In this document: positions 7,153 through 14,340 of the stretch, piece after piece
Position numbering within the stretch: position 1 is the first letter of the stretch
Layout of the letters: every line of letters begins with the position of its first letter
Assembly: GCA_945907055.1 (NCBI GenBank)
Contig: CAMDSG010000021.1
Location: 1 to 16,794, forward strand
Origin: Bifidobacterium breve
Lineage (GTDB): Bacteria; Actinomycetota; Acidimicrobiia; IMCC26256
Reading direction: 5' to 3'
Length of the DNA: 16,794 nt
Position numbers and translations under genes: made by a program
Notes under the pieces: model-generated
Databases searched by the model: none
What the model was told of the DNA's origin: nothing
The model's input: only the letters and a program-made list of their open reading frames with translations

Positions 7153-7159
7153 CTCCCCC
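7153..7159 (-). promoter_or_regulatory. Shine-Dalgarno that decides the mgsA start
   Basis: On the minus strand GGGGGAG precedes the ATG at 7143 by 9 bases. It overlaps the alternative ATG at 7161, which has no such site. Confidence 0.65.
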
Positions 7160-7250
7160 ATCCGGAGGTCTAACTGGTGCCGCGGAGATCAAACTCCGGC
7201 AAACGCAATACGAATAACGCTCTGAGTCTCGGCTGCCTCATATGCATGGG

Positions 7251-8204
7251 TCAATCTCCATGCTGTTGGCCTGACTCAAGAGCAAGAACTTCGTCCTTTG
7301 CCCACTCGATTGCTGCGAGATGAGTCGGGTCATGCAGCATGGCCTCCTTCGCTGATCTTGCCTCGTCGATATCAGTGGTGTCGCCTTCAATTCGAGCGAT
7401 GATCGCACGAGATGATGCTGCGATTGCTGCCCGCTCAACATTGTTTGCATCTACATCACGCGCGTAGGCATTGATGGCCATCGCGAACTGCCTCACAATA
7501 AGCCCATCATCCGGTGGGCACTGAAGGACCATCCCGCCCTCGCCGGTCTGGATCAATAGGTACAGCTCACGCTTATCTGCAACCTCACGCTTCTGAGCAG
7601 CGAGCGATCCAAGCATTCCGATCCCGCCGAATAGAAGACCACCGGCCGCGAGCCGTGTAAGCGTTGGGCGGTGAGACATCGAGAGGTTGCCTCCACTCTC
7701 CACATCAGCCGAGCATCCGCGTAGCCATACGGTCCCGCCGTTTGGTGTAGTAAGTGTGCGCTCGTGTAACACCACTCCGCGATACTCGCCGATGCGTTTA
7801 CCACTCGGGCTCTCCGCCTCCGCCAATTGCGTATTCTCAATCTGCAACTGATTACTGCGCGAGATCTCTGCATCCCTAACCGCGCGTTCGGCCGCAGCGA
7901 TGGCGACCGCATGCGCGCGCTCGGCGTCACGCACTGCTCTGCGCCCCGCCTTTACTGCGCGCCTATCAGACCGATCCAAGGAGCGTCTCTCCGGCACTAG
8001 CACCACTGGCATTGATGAGTCGATGCCCTCCAAGCCTGCAGGATCTGTGGCAGCAGCACCATCAACTGCGATCGTGGAGGTCCAGTGACGGCCATCATGC
8101 CAGCGCGCGTGGGAGCGGTGAGCGGGGTCGGAATACCATCCGGCGGCTACCTCTCCGTCGCGCTCCTCGCCCTCTAGATCATTTAAGACTTGATCATCTG
8201 CCAT
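7251..8204 (-). CDS. DUF2510-domain protein of unknown function
   Basis: A 317-residue protein in the form common to actinobacteria. The DUF2510 motif comes first (about residues 21-46: G-W-Y-x-D-P, then R-W-H-D-G-x-x-W-T). A long Ala/Arg/Glu-rich helical segment, probably coiled coil (about 75-130), follows. Then comes a beta-rich region with E-Y-R-G-V-V-L-H-E-R, a Gly/Leu/Ala-rich hydrophobic stretch (about 180-203) that may enter the membrane, and K-R-E-L-Y-L-L-I-Q-T before a helical tail. DUF2510 often accompanies membrane or envelope proteins, but the role is not known. Frames open earlier at 8291 and 8255. I choose 8204 because GGGGAG (8217-8212) lies 7 bases before it, and neither earlier start has a clear site. 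Confidence 0.7.
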   Translation of the reverse strand: MADDQVLNDLEGEERDGEVAAGWYSDPAHRSHARWHDGRHWTSTIAVDGAAATDPAGLEGIDSSMPVVLVPERRSLDRSDRRAVKAGRRAVRDAERAHAVAIAAAERAVRDAEISRSNQLQIENTQLAEAESPSGKRIGEYRGVVLHERTLTTPNGGTVWLRGCSADVESGGNLSMSHRPTLTRLAAGGLLFGGIGMLGSLAAQKREVADKRELYLLIQTGEGGMVLQCPPDDGLIVRQFAMAINAYARDVDANNVERAAIAASSRAIIARIEGDTTDIDEARSAKEAMLHDPTHLAAIEWAKDEVLALESGQQHGD

Positions 8205-8211
8205 CGCTTCA

Positions 8212-8217
8212 CTCCCC
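8212..8217 (-). promoter_or_regulatory. Shine-Dalgarno that decides the DUF2510 gene start
   Basis: Minus-strand GGGGAG, 7 bases before the ATG at 8204. The upstream ATG at 8255 instead lies 2 bases after a possible TAGGTT -10 element, which would put it at or before the transcript start. Confidence 0.5.
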
Positions 8218-8299
8218 TGCCCAGCGCGCTTCTGCTTATCTCCGTCAGTATTCATAGAACCTAACTTAATGACAGGGTGAGACAGGCACAACGAAGAGT

Positions 8300-8356
8300 G
8301 CCCGGCACTAGGCCGGGCCCTCTAAATAATCGAGGCTCAAGTGCGCCTCTCGGCGC
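8300..8356 (-). terminator. Two GC-rich hairpins after the HSD10-type gene
   Basis: Directly after the SDR stop at 8363 the minus strand reads a GCGCC/GGCGC stem with a 4-base loop (8343-8356). A second, stronger stem GCCCGGC/GCCGGGC with a 5-base loop follows (8300-8318). Neither has a long T-run on the minus strand. They probably separate this operon from the DUF2510 gene. Confidence 0.5.
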
Positions 8357-8362
8357 GTTAAA

Positions 8363-9142
8363 TCACTTAGGTGGCATCCTGATTCCGCCATCAACGCGCA
8401 CAATCTCGGCGTTCATGTACGGGTTCGTGATGAGGTCAAGCACCATGAATGCGAGCTCCTCTGCTGAACCAAGGCGCTTCGGGAAGAGTACAGACTTGCC
8501 GAGATTTGCCTTGAAGGCCTCTGATGCCTCTCCGACACCGTAGATCGGGGTATCGATGAGACCAGGAGCAACGGTGTTAACGCGGATACCTGCAGGAGCG
8601 AGGTCACGGGCAATTGGGAGTGTCATTCCGACAATTCCACCCTTAGAGGCTGAGTAGCAAGCCTGACCAGTCTGGCCATCAAACGCTGCAACTGATGCCA
8701 TGTTTACAATCGCACCACGCTGACCGTCTTCAGTAATCGCCTCTGTCTTGGCCATCGCCGCAGCAGACAACCGGAGCATATTGAATGAGCCGAGCAGGTT
8801 TACCTTGATAACAAAATCAAAGTGCTTCTGCTCCATTGGCTCGTTGTTGCGGTCGATCGTGCGCCCGGCCCAGCCGAGTCCGGCGGAGTTGACCAATACG
8901 CGTAGCGGGCCCATCTCGGATGCCGCTGCTACTGCTGCTGCACCATCTTCTTCGTTAGAGACATCGCACTTGACGAATAATCCGCCGATCTCTTTTGCTA
9001 CTGAAGTCCCGAGATCTTCATTTAGGTCAGCAACGACAACGCGAGCTCCAAGATCAGCCAACTGCCGTGCGCATGCCTCGCCGATGCCAGAGGCACCACC
9101 GGTAACAATCGCTGATGACCCATTCAGGTTTAGTCTTGGCAT
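8363..9142 (-). CDS. Short-chain dehydrogenase, 3-hydroxyacyl-CoA dehydrogenase type-2 (HSD10)-like
   Basis: A 259-residue classical SDR. The NAD-binding motif T-G-G-A-S-G-I-G lies near residues 14-21, with V-V-V-A-D-L (Asp favouring NAD over NADP) at about 35-40. N-S-A-G near 86-89 precedes the catalytic Ser150 and Tyr163-x-x-x-Lys167. The stretch V-N-T-V-A-P-G-L-I-D-T-P and the G-Q-T-G-Q-A-C-Y-S-A-S-K active-site strand resemble HSD10-type enzymes, which oxidise short-chain 3-hydroxyacyl-CoA or 3-hydroxysteroids. Minus-strand AAAGGGAA about 6 bases before the ATG supports the start. The gene lies 64 bases downstream of a crotonase-fold gene on the same strand, and hydratase plus 3-hydroxyacyl-CoA dehydrogenase are consecutive beta-oxidation steps. 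The exact substrate is inferred from that context. Confidence 0.82.
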   Translation of the reverse strand: MPRLNLNGSSAIVTGGASGIGEACARQLADLGARVVVADLNEDLGTSVAKEIGGLFVKCDVSNEEDGAAAVAAASEMGPLRVLVNSAGLGWAGRTIDRNNEPMEQKHFDFVIKVNLLGSFNMLRLSAAAMAKTEAITEDGQRGAIVNMASVAAFDGQTGQACYSASKGGIVGMTLPIARDLAPAGIRVNTVAPGLIDTPIYGVGEASEAFKANLGKSVLFPKRLGSAEELAFMVLDLITNPYMNAEIVRVDGGIRMPPK

Positions 9143-9161
9143 CGTGTTCCCTTTCGGTAAG

Positions 9162-9212
9162 TGTTATTTGTTGGAGGCTGTTATTTACAGGTTTTTACTT
9201 AGCTGATTATTT
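9162..9212. repeat. AT-rich octamer repeats in the spacer before the SDR gene
   Basis: TGTTATTT occurs at 9162-9169 and 9179-9186, 17 bases apart, and a variant GATTATTT at 9205-9212 overlaps the stop codon of the enoyl-CoA hydratase gene. The pattern is short and may be chance. Confidence 0.3.
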
Positions 9213-10004
9213 CCCGGTCCAATTTGGGGTGCGCTTCTCTGCAAACGCAGTTGCTCCCTCCATTGCATCCGCACTTCCAAAGACAGGGTTTGCATACTCC
9301 CCCTGCTTGGCGAATTGCTCTGATGTCGACCAGTCAGCAGACTCGGTAATGATCCGCTTGCTAACTGCAACCGCAAGTGGTCCGTTTGCAGCGATCTTTG
9401 CCGCTAGTTCTTTTGCGCCGACAAGTGCCTCTCCGGTAGGGACAACACGGTTAATCAGTCCCATCTCATACGCACGTTGCGCATCAACAAAGTCGCCTGT
9501 TAGAGCGAGCTCCATCGCTAAGCGCGGCGTAATCTGACGTGGAAGGCGAACGAGACCGCCACCAGCAGCAACGAGTCCGCGCTTGACCTCAGCAATTCCA
9601 AACTTTGCGCTCTCTGCTGCGACGATTAGGTCGCAGGTAATCGCTAGTTCAAAGCCACCAGCAAGCGCGTAACCCTCGACCGCAGCGATAAGTGGCTTGC
9701 GGGGTGGCGCCTCGGCTACTCCAGCAAATCCGCGACCCTCAACTATTGGTAGGTCTCCAGTAAGGAAACCTTTAAGGTCCATACCTGAGCAGAATGTGCC
9801 ACCTGCGCCGGTGATGATTCCGACCCGTAGTTCGTCATTACCATCGAGCTCATCCATCGCAGCAGCGATGCCATCCGCAACTGCACGGTTCGCAGCATTG
9901 CGTGCCTTGGGGCGGTTAATAGTTACGGTGAGGATGCCATCGGCTACCTCGGTGAGTACTGCTTGATCAGACATGCTCTCGTCAGACTTGCTTTCTTCAG
10001 ACAT
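9207..10004 (-). CDS. Enoyl-CoA hydratase (crotonase family)
   Basis: A 265-residue crotonase-fold protein that probably hydrates trans-2-enoyl-CoA to 3-hydroxyacyl-CoA. The oxyanion-hole strand is A-G-G-T-F-C-S-G-M-D-L (about 66-76). G-G-F-E-L-A provides Glu119 and F-G-I-A-E provides Glu139. The 20-residue spacing equals the catalytic Glu144/Glu164 pair of rat enoyl-CoA hydratase, and both acids are present, which argues for true hydratase activity. G-G-G-L-V-R-L-P-R and A-x-E-L-A-L-T-G-D complete the family pattern. Minus-strand GGAGAGAG lies next to the first ATG. The N-terminus is made of tandem 15-base repeats that duplicate the start codon, so the in-frame ATG at 9974 may be the ancestral start. 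It is probably the first gene of an operon with the SDR that follows. Confidence 0.88.
   Translation of the reverse strand: MSEESKSDESMSDQAVLTEVADGILTVTINRPKARNAANRAVADGIAAAMDELDGNDELRVGIITGAGGTFCSGMDLKGFLTGDLPIVEGRGFAGVAEAPPRKPLIAAVEGYALAGGFELAITCDLIVAAESAKFGIAEVKRGLVAAGGGLVRLPRQITPRLAMELALTGDFVDAQRAYEMGLINRVVPTGEALVGAKELAAKIAANGPLAVAVSKRIITESADWSTSEQFAKQGEYANPVFGSADAMEGATAFAEKRTPNWTGK
9960..10004 (-). repeat. Three ~15-bp tandem repeats at the 5' end of the hydratase gene
   Basis: On the minus strand the gene opens ATGTCTGAAGAAAGC, then AAGTCTGACGAGAGC, then ATGTCTGATCAAGCA. These encode the pentapeptides MSEES, KSDES and MSDQA. The unit length is a multiple of three, so the frame is kept and the protein gains a ten-residue acidic extension. 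The start codon and a GAGAGC segment before the third copy are duplicated too. Confidence 0.6.
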
Positions 10005-10202
10005 TCTCTCTCCGTGTTCTCTGTTGTCGGGATTCTTGATCTGCAGAATGCTGCAGCGTCTAATAACGGCTAATCGTCAAGTATCGCGCTACGGCGAATA
10101 TCTGCTGGACTCAGAGTGGATAACTACCTATCCATACCTACCCTGCCGAGTGCTTAGAGCGCCAATCCTGCGCGGCTTATTTGGGCAGACATAGCCCCAG
10201 AC
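10005..10202. other. 198-base gap upstream of the enoyl-CoA hydratase gene
   Basis: No gene is visible here. The notable element is CTGCAG at 10041-10046 and 10051-10056 separated by AATG, a small symmetric site 36-52 bases before the hydratase start that could be an operator. I found no convincing -35/-10 pair for the minus strand and no clear terminator for the glycoside hydrolase gene ending at 10203. Confidence 0.35.
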
Positions 10203-11957
10203 TCAACCAGAGGTCAGGCTCCTGAACATCGCCACCGGCGCAGGCTCGTACCATGCGGGGCGCCCACACTGCGACGAAGCGAATGAGAGCCCTAGGCCAG
10301 GGGCGTCGTATTGCTTGTACATCTTGAATACCATAAACGGCCCTGTGTTCCAGTCACTCTTCAAACCAAAGCCGGTTGTCTCGCCAGTCCAAGGGTTGTG
10401 CTGCCCCCGTCTCCAGTCTGCGATGTCGTCGCGTAGCCTAGAAGCCCGCGCTCCCTCAGATAATTTCCCTCCGCTATACGAAGTACATGATGGGGTACCG
10501 GCCTCCGTCCCCCAAATGCTTTTTGCCGAGTCACCATTTGCATCCATCACGACCCGGAGCCAGTGCGTCGCTCTGAACCCACTCGACCATGCAACTCGCG
10601 GTGGCCCTTGATTAGCCACCGTAGAGACCGAGTCATAGGGATGTGCAGCCACCGCATCAAACGTGCTGCGCCCGCCTGCTGCATAAACAGCGGCGAGCCA
10701 AGTCGCGGGGTTGCGGGGATCAGATGTCGATCCCGAGGCACTATTGGTGCCACCCGGCGAGAGCCCGCCCGTGAGAATAGGTACCGCTGAGCGGACGCGA
10801 ATTGCAAAAGCCGAACGCGCTAAAAGGTCTGCGTATGCAACAGGATTTACTGGGCTCCAGAACAATGGATTATTCGGCTCGTTCCATATCTCAAATGCCC
10901 CAATTGTCCCTGGATTAGCAGCGGTCAGTCGAGCGGCAACCTCGCTAGCCCAGATCGCCCACTGTTGGTGCTCCGACGTAGTGAAGACATCCGGCGAGTT
11001 GGGGGGCCGGTATGTGAAAGTCAAAATCGCACGCATACCAACTCTTCGGATCTCCGCGAGCCGATAGTCGCAATTCGTATAGTTCGTATACGAGGATGGA
11101 GAGCAGTCAACCCGTGCCCACCCCGCCCCTGTCGCTGCGACTCGGTTCCAGAATTGAGATTCAGTCATACCTGTTGGAACGTACGGCGTACCCGTCGAGA
11201 CTCCAATATCTGCCGAGACTGAGCGCCACTCAACCTGCACTGGTGAGGTTGGAGCGGAGCGGCCCACAGCATTGGCTGCGTATAAACGCACTCGACACTC
11301 TGAGCGAGTCTCACATTCTTGCGGCATTACAAATGCGCTCGATATATAAGCCGGGTATAGAGACTCGATCTTTGCACTCCAAGTAGCCCCGGCATCGGAC
11401 GAGACCTGCACAAGGATGTCGGAGACAGGAATACCACCAGTCAGTAGCGGCGCCTTCCATACAACGTTTGCAATGTGCGCTCCTTGCCGACCCACGACAC
11501 TCGGAGTACGCGGTGCGGACGGCGCAGTCCAAAGTGCTGAACCAGGCAGAGACCACGCCCCGGCTCCATTAGCGCTGAGCGCCGCCACTTGATATCTGCA
11601 TCCACCACCAGCAGTTGGGGTTGCTCCACAGGGAACGGTCTGTCGACCAGTGCTTGAGGTTAAAGGCAGCGCAGTCGAATACGCAGACCAAGTAGCCCCA
11701 GCGTTAGTGGTGGTTGCTGACCGATACTGATACCCGGTCAACGCAATTGTTGTTACGGGTGGGCGCCAGAGAAGAGTCATTCGCCCGACGGTGGATGGCG
11801 CCGCTGAGACGTTGGTCGGGGCGGGCGGAAGTAGCGTTGCAGCGACGGCGCCAGGGGCATCAAATGCGCCAAAAGTGGCGGCAAGAAAAAAAGCCAGTGT
11901 GATAGCTAAGAGGGGGTAGCTAGAACCCCTGGATAGAGACCTTGCCACTCTCCGCAT
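10203..11957 (-). CDS. Secreted clan GH-A glycoside hydrolase with two fibronectin type III domains
   Basis: A 584-residue exported enzyme. A signal peptide spans about residues 1-40 (Arg-rich start, hydrophobic core, P-G-A-V-A-A). Two FN3 domains follow (about 43-143 and 146-247), both with the P-x-A-P-x-x-V start, a central W and G-x-x-x-x-V-x-A-x-N-x-x-G strands. Each has one cysteine pair that could be a disulfide. The rest (about 250-584) is a TIM barrel: F-E-I-W-N-E-P-N-N places the acid/base at Glu360, and S-I-W-G-T-E-A-G places the nucleophile at Glu485. That arrangement is the clan GH-A pattern, closest to GH39/GH5-like enzymes, acting on an unknown beta-linked glycan. FN3 modules are typical of extracellular carbohydrate-active enzymes. 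No Shine-Dalgarno is visible, which fits a leaderless start. Confidence 0.78.
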   Translation of the reverse strand: MRRVARSLSRGSSYPLLAITLAFFLAATFGAFDAPGAVAATLLPPAPTNVSAAPSTVGRMTLLWRPPVTTIALTGYQYRSATTTNAGATWSAYSTALPLTSSTGRQTVPCGATPTAGGGCRYQVAALSANGAGAWSLPGSALWTAPSAPRTPSVVGRQGAHIANVVWKAPLLTGGIPVSDILVQVSSDAGATWSAKIESLYPAYISSAFVMPQECETRSECRVRLYAANAVGRSAPTSPVQVEWRSVSADIGVSTGTPYVPTGMTESQFWNRVAATGAGWARVDCSPSSYTNYTNCDYRLAEIRRVGMRAILTFTYRPPNSPDVFTTSEHQQWAIWASEVAARLTAANPGTIGAFEIWNEPNNPLFWSPVNPVAYADLLARSAFAIRVRSAVPILTGGLSPGGTNSASGSTSDPRNPATWLAAVYAAGGRSTFDAVAAHPYDSVSTVANQGPPRVAWSSGFRATHWLRVVMDANGDSAKSIWGTEAGTPSCTSYSGGKLSEGARASRLRDDIADWRRGQHNPWTGETTGFGLKSDWNTGPFMVFKMYKQYDAPGLGLSFASSQCGRPAWYEPAPVAMFRSLTSG

Positions 11958-11963
11958 TATCGC

Positions 11964-11993
11964 AGAGTACGGACATAGGGACCACTAAGGCAA
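11964..11993 (-). promoter_or_regulatory. Possible promoter for a leaderless glycoside hydrolase transcript
   Basis: On the minus strand TTGCCT (11993-11988), an 18-base spacer and TACTCT (11969-11964) end 6 bases before the ATG at 11957. The -10 matches T-A-n-n-n-T and the -35 matches four of six consensus bases. Confidence 0.4.
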
Positions 11994-12004
11994 GGCATAA
12001 GGAA

Positions 12005-12045
12005 GAAAAACCACATTAATCAGGTTTGAATTAATCACAAACCTG
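12005..12045 (-). terminator. Hairpin and T-run after the EAL remnant
   Basis: The stem CAGGTTTG/CAAACCTG (12021-12028 and 12038-12045) has 8 perfect pairs and a 9-base loop. On the minus strand TTTTT follows at 12010-12006, about 10 bases after the stem. It would end transcription from the degraded EAL locus before the glycoside hydrolase promoter. The perfect symmetry also allows an operator role. Confidence 0.45.
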
Positions 12046-12104
12046 TAGTTCAACCTCTATTTCACGCGCAAATAGCGATCAACCTCTCCGGATCGTATAG
12101 GTGA

Positions 12105-12653
12105 TCAGTCAAGCAGTATGGATACCGGAATGCGCTCTGACAACTCCACAAAGGCAGTCGCCGAGACTGGACGACTAACCCAGTAACCCTGTGCTCGGTC
12201 ACACCCCATCTCTCGAAGCGCAGACCACACGTCCTCGGTCTCAACTCCTTCAGCGACAACTCGCATCCCGAGCGACCTACACAACTCGACGATTGCACCA
12301 ACGATTGCTGCATCATCGGAGTGGGTAAGCATCTGCTGAACGAAACTTCTGTCGATCTTTACTTGATCGATTGGAAGCCGACGCAAGTATGCAAGAGAGG
12401 AATAGCCAGTGCCGAAGTCATCTACCGCGACCTTTACCCCAAGATTATGGATTCTCTCCAAGGTCTCAACGGCGCGGGGGTTCTCTAGCACCTGCATGCT
12501 CTCAGTTACTTCAATCGTCAGCGCTGCAGCTGGCACATCGCAGATCGAGAGCAGTGTTGAGATGTCATCTGCAAATGAACTGTCGAGAAGATTAGAGACT
12601 GAGCAATTAACTGCTACACCAATCATCCGACCGGCCGAGCGCCACTCAGCGCA
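12105..12653 (-). pseudogene. Truncated EAL-domain c-di-GMP phosphodiesterase (3' remnant)
   Basis: The longest ATG-started frame (12626-12105, 173 residues) covers only the last two thirds of an EAL domain. Present are V-N-C-S-V-S-N-L (metal-binding Asn strand), T-I-E-V-T-E-S, D-D-F-G-T-G-Y-S-S-L, V-K-I-D-R-S-F, V-V-A-E-G-V-E-T and Q-G-Y-W. The founding E-A-L motif and its substrate-binding strand are missing. In-frame homology continues upstream of the ATG as C-A-E-W-R-S-A-G-R and then meets TAG at 12656-12654, with no EAL-like sequence beyond in any frame. The protein could not be catalytic as it stands, because the EAL Glu coordinates a metal ion. It is read as a relic of a larger signalling protein, or as one half of an assembly junction. 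Confidence 0.75.
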
Positions 12654-12837
12654 CTACGTAGTCGGCAGTTGACCCAGGCAGGTTGGCTGGGGTGGATGTG
12701 ATCGTCGCACCGACTCCCGGCAGAAAGGCTAGGGCCACTACCGCTGCAACTAGCGCTGAGACAAAGGCCCGAGGAGCTCTAGAAATATTTGGGTTCTCAA
12801 ACTCACTTGTTGAGTAAGTAGCCGGTGTGAGAATCAT
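12646..12837 (-). pseudogene. 5' fragment of a membrane protein, broken at the EAL junction
   Basis: A short frame from ATG 12837 gives 63 residues: a polar N-terminus, then one clear transmembrane helix (about residues 26-42, rich in V, A and L) and an outside-type Thr/Pro/Ser segment. It stops at 12646, a few bases inside the sequence where EAL homology begins in another frame. One transmembrane helix followed by an extracytoplasmic stretch is the usual start of membrane-bound GGDEF-EAL proteins. This piece may therefore be the 5' end of the same gene after an internal deletion. It could instead be an unrelated small gene. A GAAGAG-like site lies about 9 bases before the ATG. Confidence 0.4.
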
Positions 12838-12973
12838 GGTTTCTCTTCGCTGTAGTAACGAGTATGTACGAATTTGTAGTTGCTCCACCACTAAACGCTG
12901 CACGCATATAGTGGTCGCATCAGCGCTTAAAGCAGTAGTTAAAGAGATCGCTATTGTCAAATGCGTCTGTGAA

Positions 12974-13001
12974 TTGACTCTGTTTACCCTCAAGTTATTT
13001 T
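12974..13001 (+). promoter_or_regulatory. Putative sigma70-type promoter for the SCP2-PhyH gene
   Basis: TTGACT (12974-12979), a 16-base spacer and TATTTT (12996-13001) match the housekeeping consensus at five and four positions. The -10 ends 61 bases before the GTG start. Confidence 0.45.
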
Positions 13002-13048
13002 AGGATTGCCCGATTTGGAGCTTTATGGGGAGTTTCGCTGCGCTCTCT

Positions 13049-13054
13049 AGGAGG
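13049..13054 (+). promoter_or_regulatory. Strong Shine-Dalgarno for a GTG start
   Basis: AGGAGG lies 8 bases before GTG at 13063. It fixes the start of the SCP2-PhyH gene ahead of the internal ATG at 13102. Confidence 0.8.
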
Positions 13055-13062
13055 GAGATCAC

Positions 13063-14310
13063 GTGCTCTATGAGACTCTGACCGGCGATACGATCCCCAG
13101 CATGGAGACCATCATCACTTTAGAGACCATGGACGCGTTCATTGAGTTCCACGAGATTGCCCTCCCAGAGCGATTGAGCCGCGGGGACTATTCGCTCTGC
13201 GCTGATGAAGCTTCCCGAATTGGAGCCTTAGCGATTCGCACCCCTGCCGGCACGTATACGTATCGCTCGAATGGCGAGAGTATTGAGATTCTCGAAGGGG
13301 ACGCCGAGGCGCGAAGTGTCATAGGGATTGACCTTGAGTCGTTCTCCGGTCTTCTCAGAGATGTGGACACACCTATAGCGATGCTCTACTCCTCTCGCGT
13401 TGAGGCAGTGCGGGGAAACCCAATGAGGTTCGTGCGCTGGGAACCAATTCTTCGAGCGATGTTTCACGGACGCCCGCTATACGACCCTTCGCAATTGTCA
13501 CTACTAACCAAGAGCGGCAACCCGCTAGATGAGCAGCGCAAGTTTGCTCTTGAGGAGCTACTCGATACTCCAGACGAATTGGCACACTTTCTTAAAACTG
13601 CCGGATACGTATTGGTTGAGCAAGTATTTAGCGACGAAGAGGTCGACGAACTTTTTGCAGCGGCGGAGAGACTCGAACGCGAAGCAGTAGAGGGTGACGG
13701 TTCGTCGTGGTGGGGGCGTGACTCATCCGGTGAAGCAATCTTGACTCGCGTACTTCGAGGTGCTGAGATACCGTCATTGGACTCGCTCCACGATGACCCG
13801 CGAATAGAGGCACTCGTCTCACTCGCCGAGATTCCTGCCGTAGCGAATCATCGCCACGAGCTCGATGGAACCACAGTCTTATGGAAACGCCCTGACATCA
13901 AGGAAGGGCTCGCAGACTTGCCTTGGCATCGCGACTGCGGACTCGGTGGGCACGCAGATAATTGCCCGATGTTTATTCTCACTATCTGCCTTAATGACGG
14001 CTCTGCTGAAGCCGGTCAACTAAGGGTGCTACCTGGCTCCCACCTCACAAGTTTCCCATTTGTAGAGAACGACGACCCGGAAGCACCTCTTGGCGTGGCG
14101 GTTCAAGCGCGTAGAGGGGATGTGAGCGTTCATTACTCAGATGTAATGCATGTCTCGCCACCACCCACCTCGAAGGACGGCCCCTTCCGAGTGAGCATCC
14201 TCCTCACATATGGCCCGGAAAAGACTCTTCATCATGCCGGAGGTCGCCACTACAACGATGCGTTATTAGGGGCAGACGACGGCCAAGTTCTCCACCTGCG
14301 CGACCTGTAA
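13063..14310 (+). CDS. SCP2-like / phytanoyl-CoA dioxygenase (PhyH) fusion protein
   Basis: A 415-residue protein with two parts. Residues about 15-140 resemble a sterol-carrier-protein-2 fold: an N-terminal helix, strands T-Y-T-Y-R and S-I-E-I-L-E-G, then I-G-I-D-L-E-S-F-S-G-L-L and a helix leading to R-G-N-P. Such domains bind lipids or acyl-CoA. Residues about 165-400 are a PhyH-type Fe(II)/2-oxoglutarate oxygenase: G-Y-V-L-V-E-Q-V-F near the start, W-H-R-D giving His289 and Asp291, distal H-Y-S-D-V-M-H with His363, and F-R-V with Arg376 for the 2-oxoglutarate carboxylate. All expected iron and cosubstrate ligands are present, so an active hydroxylase acting on a lipid delivered by the SCP2 part is plausible. 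Starts at GTG. Its stop codon lies within a short tandem repeat. Confidence 0.8.
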   Translation: MLYETLTGDTIPSMETIITLETMDAFIEFHEIALPERLSRGDYSLCADEASRIGALAIRTPAGTYTYRSNGESIEILEGDAEARSVIGIDLESFSGLLRDVDTPIAMLYSSRVEAVRGNPMRFVRWEPILRAMFHGRPLYDPSQLSLLTKSGNPLDEQRKFALEELLDTPDELAHFLKTAGYVLVEQVFSDEEVDELFAAAERLEREAVEGDGSSWWGRDSSGEAILTRVLRGAEIPSLDSLHDDPRIEALVSLAEIPAVANHRHELDGTTVLWKRPDIKEGLADLPWHRDCGLGGHADNCPMFILTICLNDGSAEAGQLRVLPGSHLTSFPFVENDDPEAPLGVAVQARRGDVSVHYSDVMHVSPPPTSKDGPFRVSILLTYGPEKTLHHAGGRHYNDALLGADDGQVLHLRDL

Positions 14311-14340
14311 AGCTCGACCTGTAGAGCGCGACCTATGGCG
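14299..14340 (+). repeat. 14-bp tandem repeat containing the stop codon of the SCP2-PhyH gene
   Basis: CGCGACCTGTAAAG (14299-14312) is followed by CTCGACCTGTAGAG (14313-14326) and a decayed third unit CGCGACCTATGGCG (14327-14340). The first unit encodes the last residues and the TAA stop. In the second the stop is kept as TAG although the base changed. Confidence 0.7.

Larger units (their letters stand above)
12838..13062. other. 225-base divergent intergenic region
   Basis: This lies between the broken membrane-protein fragment and the SCP2-PhyH gene. Apart from the promoter and ribosome binding site described separately I see no gene, repeat or stable hairpin. A frame running through it from 12993 on the minus strand looks non-coding up to residue 52. 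Confidence 0.5.

Noticed and set aside
7553..7930. Alternative minus-strand frame inside the DUF2510 gene
   Set aside because: Arg/Ser-rich translation without recognisable motifs, fully inside a frame with a recognisable domain.
9115..9537. Long open frame on the plus strand opposite the SDR and hydratase genes
   Set aside because: It is antisense to two well-recognised enzymes, has no family-like motif, and is explained as a shadow of their codon use.
12105..12626. A complete stand-alone EAL phosphodiesterase
   Set aside because: The E-A-L motif and first strand are missing, and homology extends upstream of the ATG into a stop codon, so the ATG is internal to a lost longer frame.
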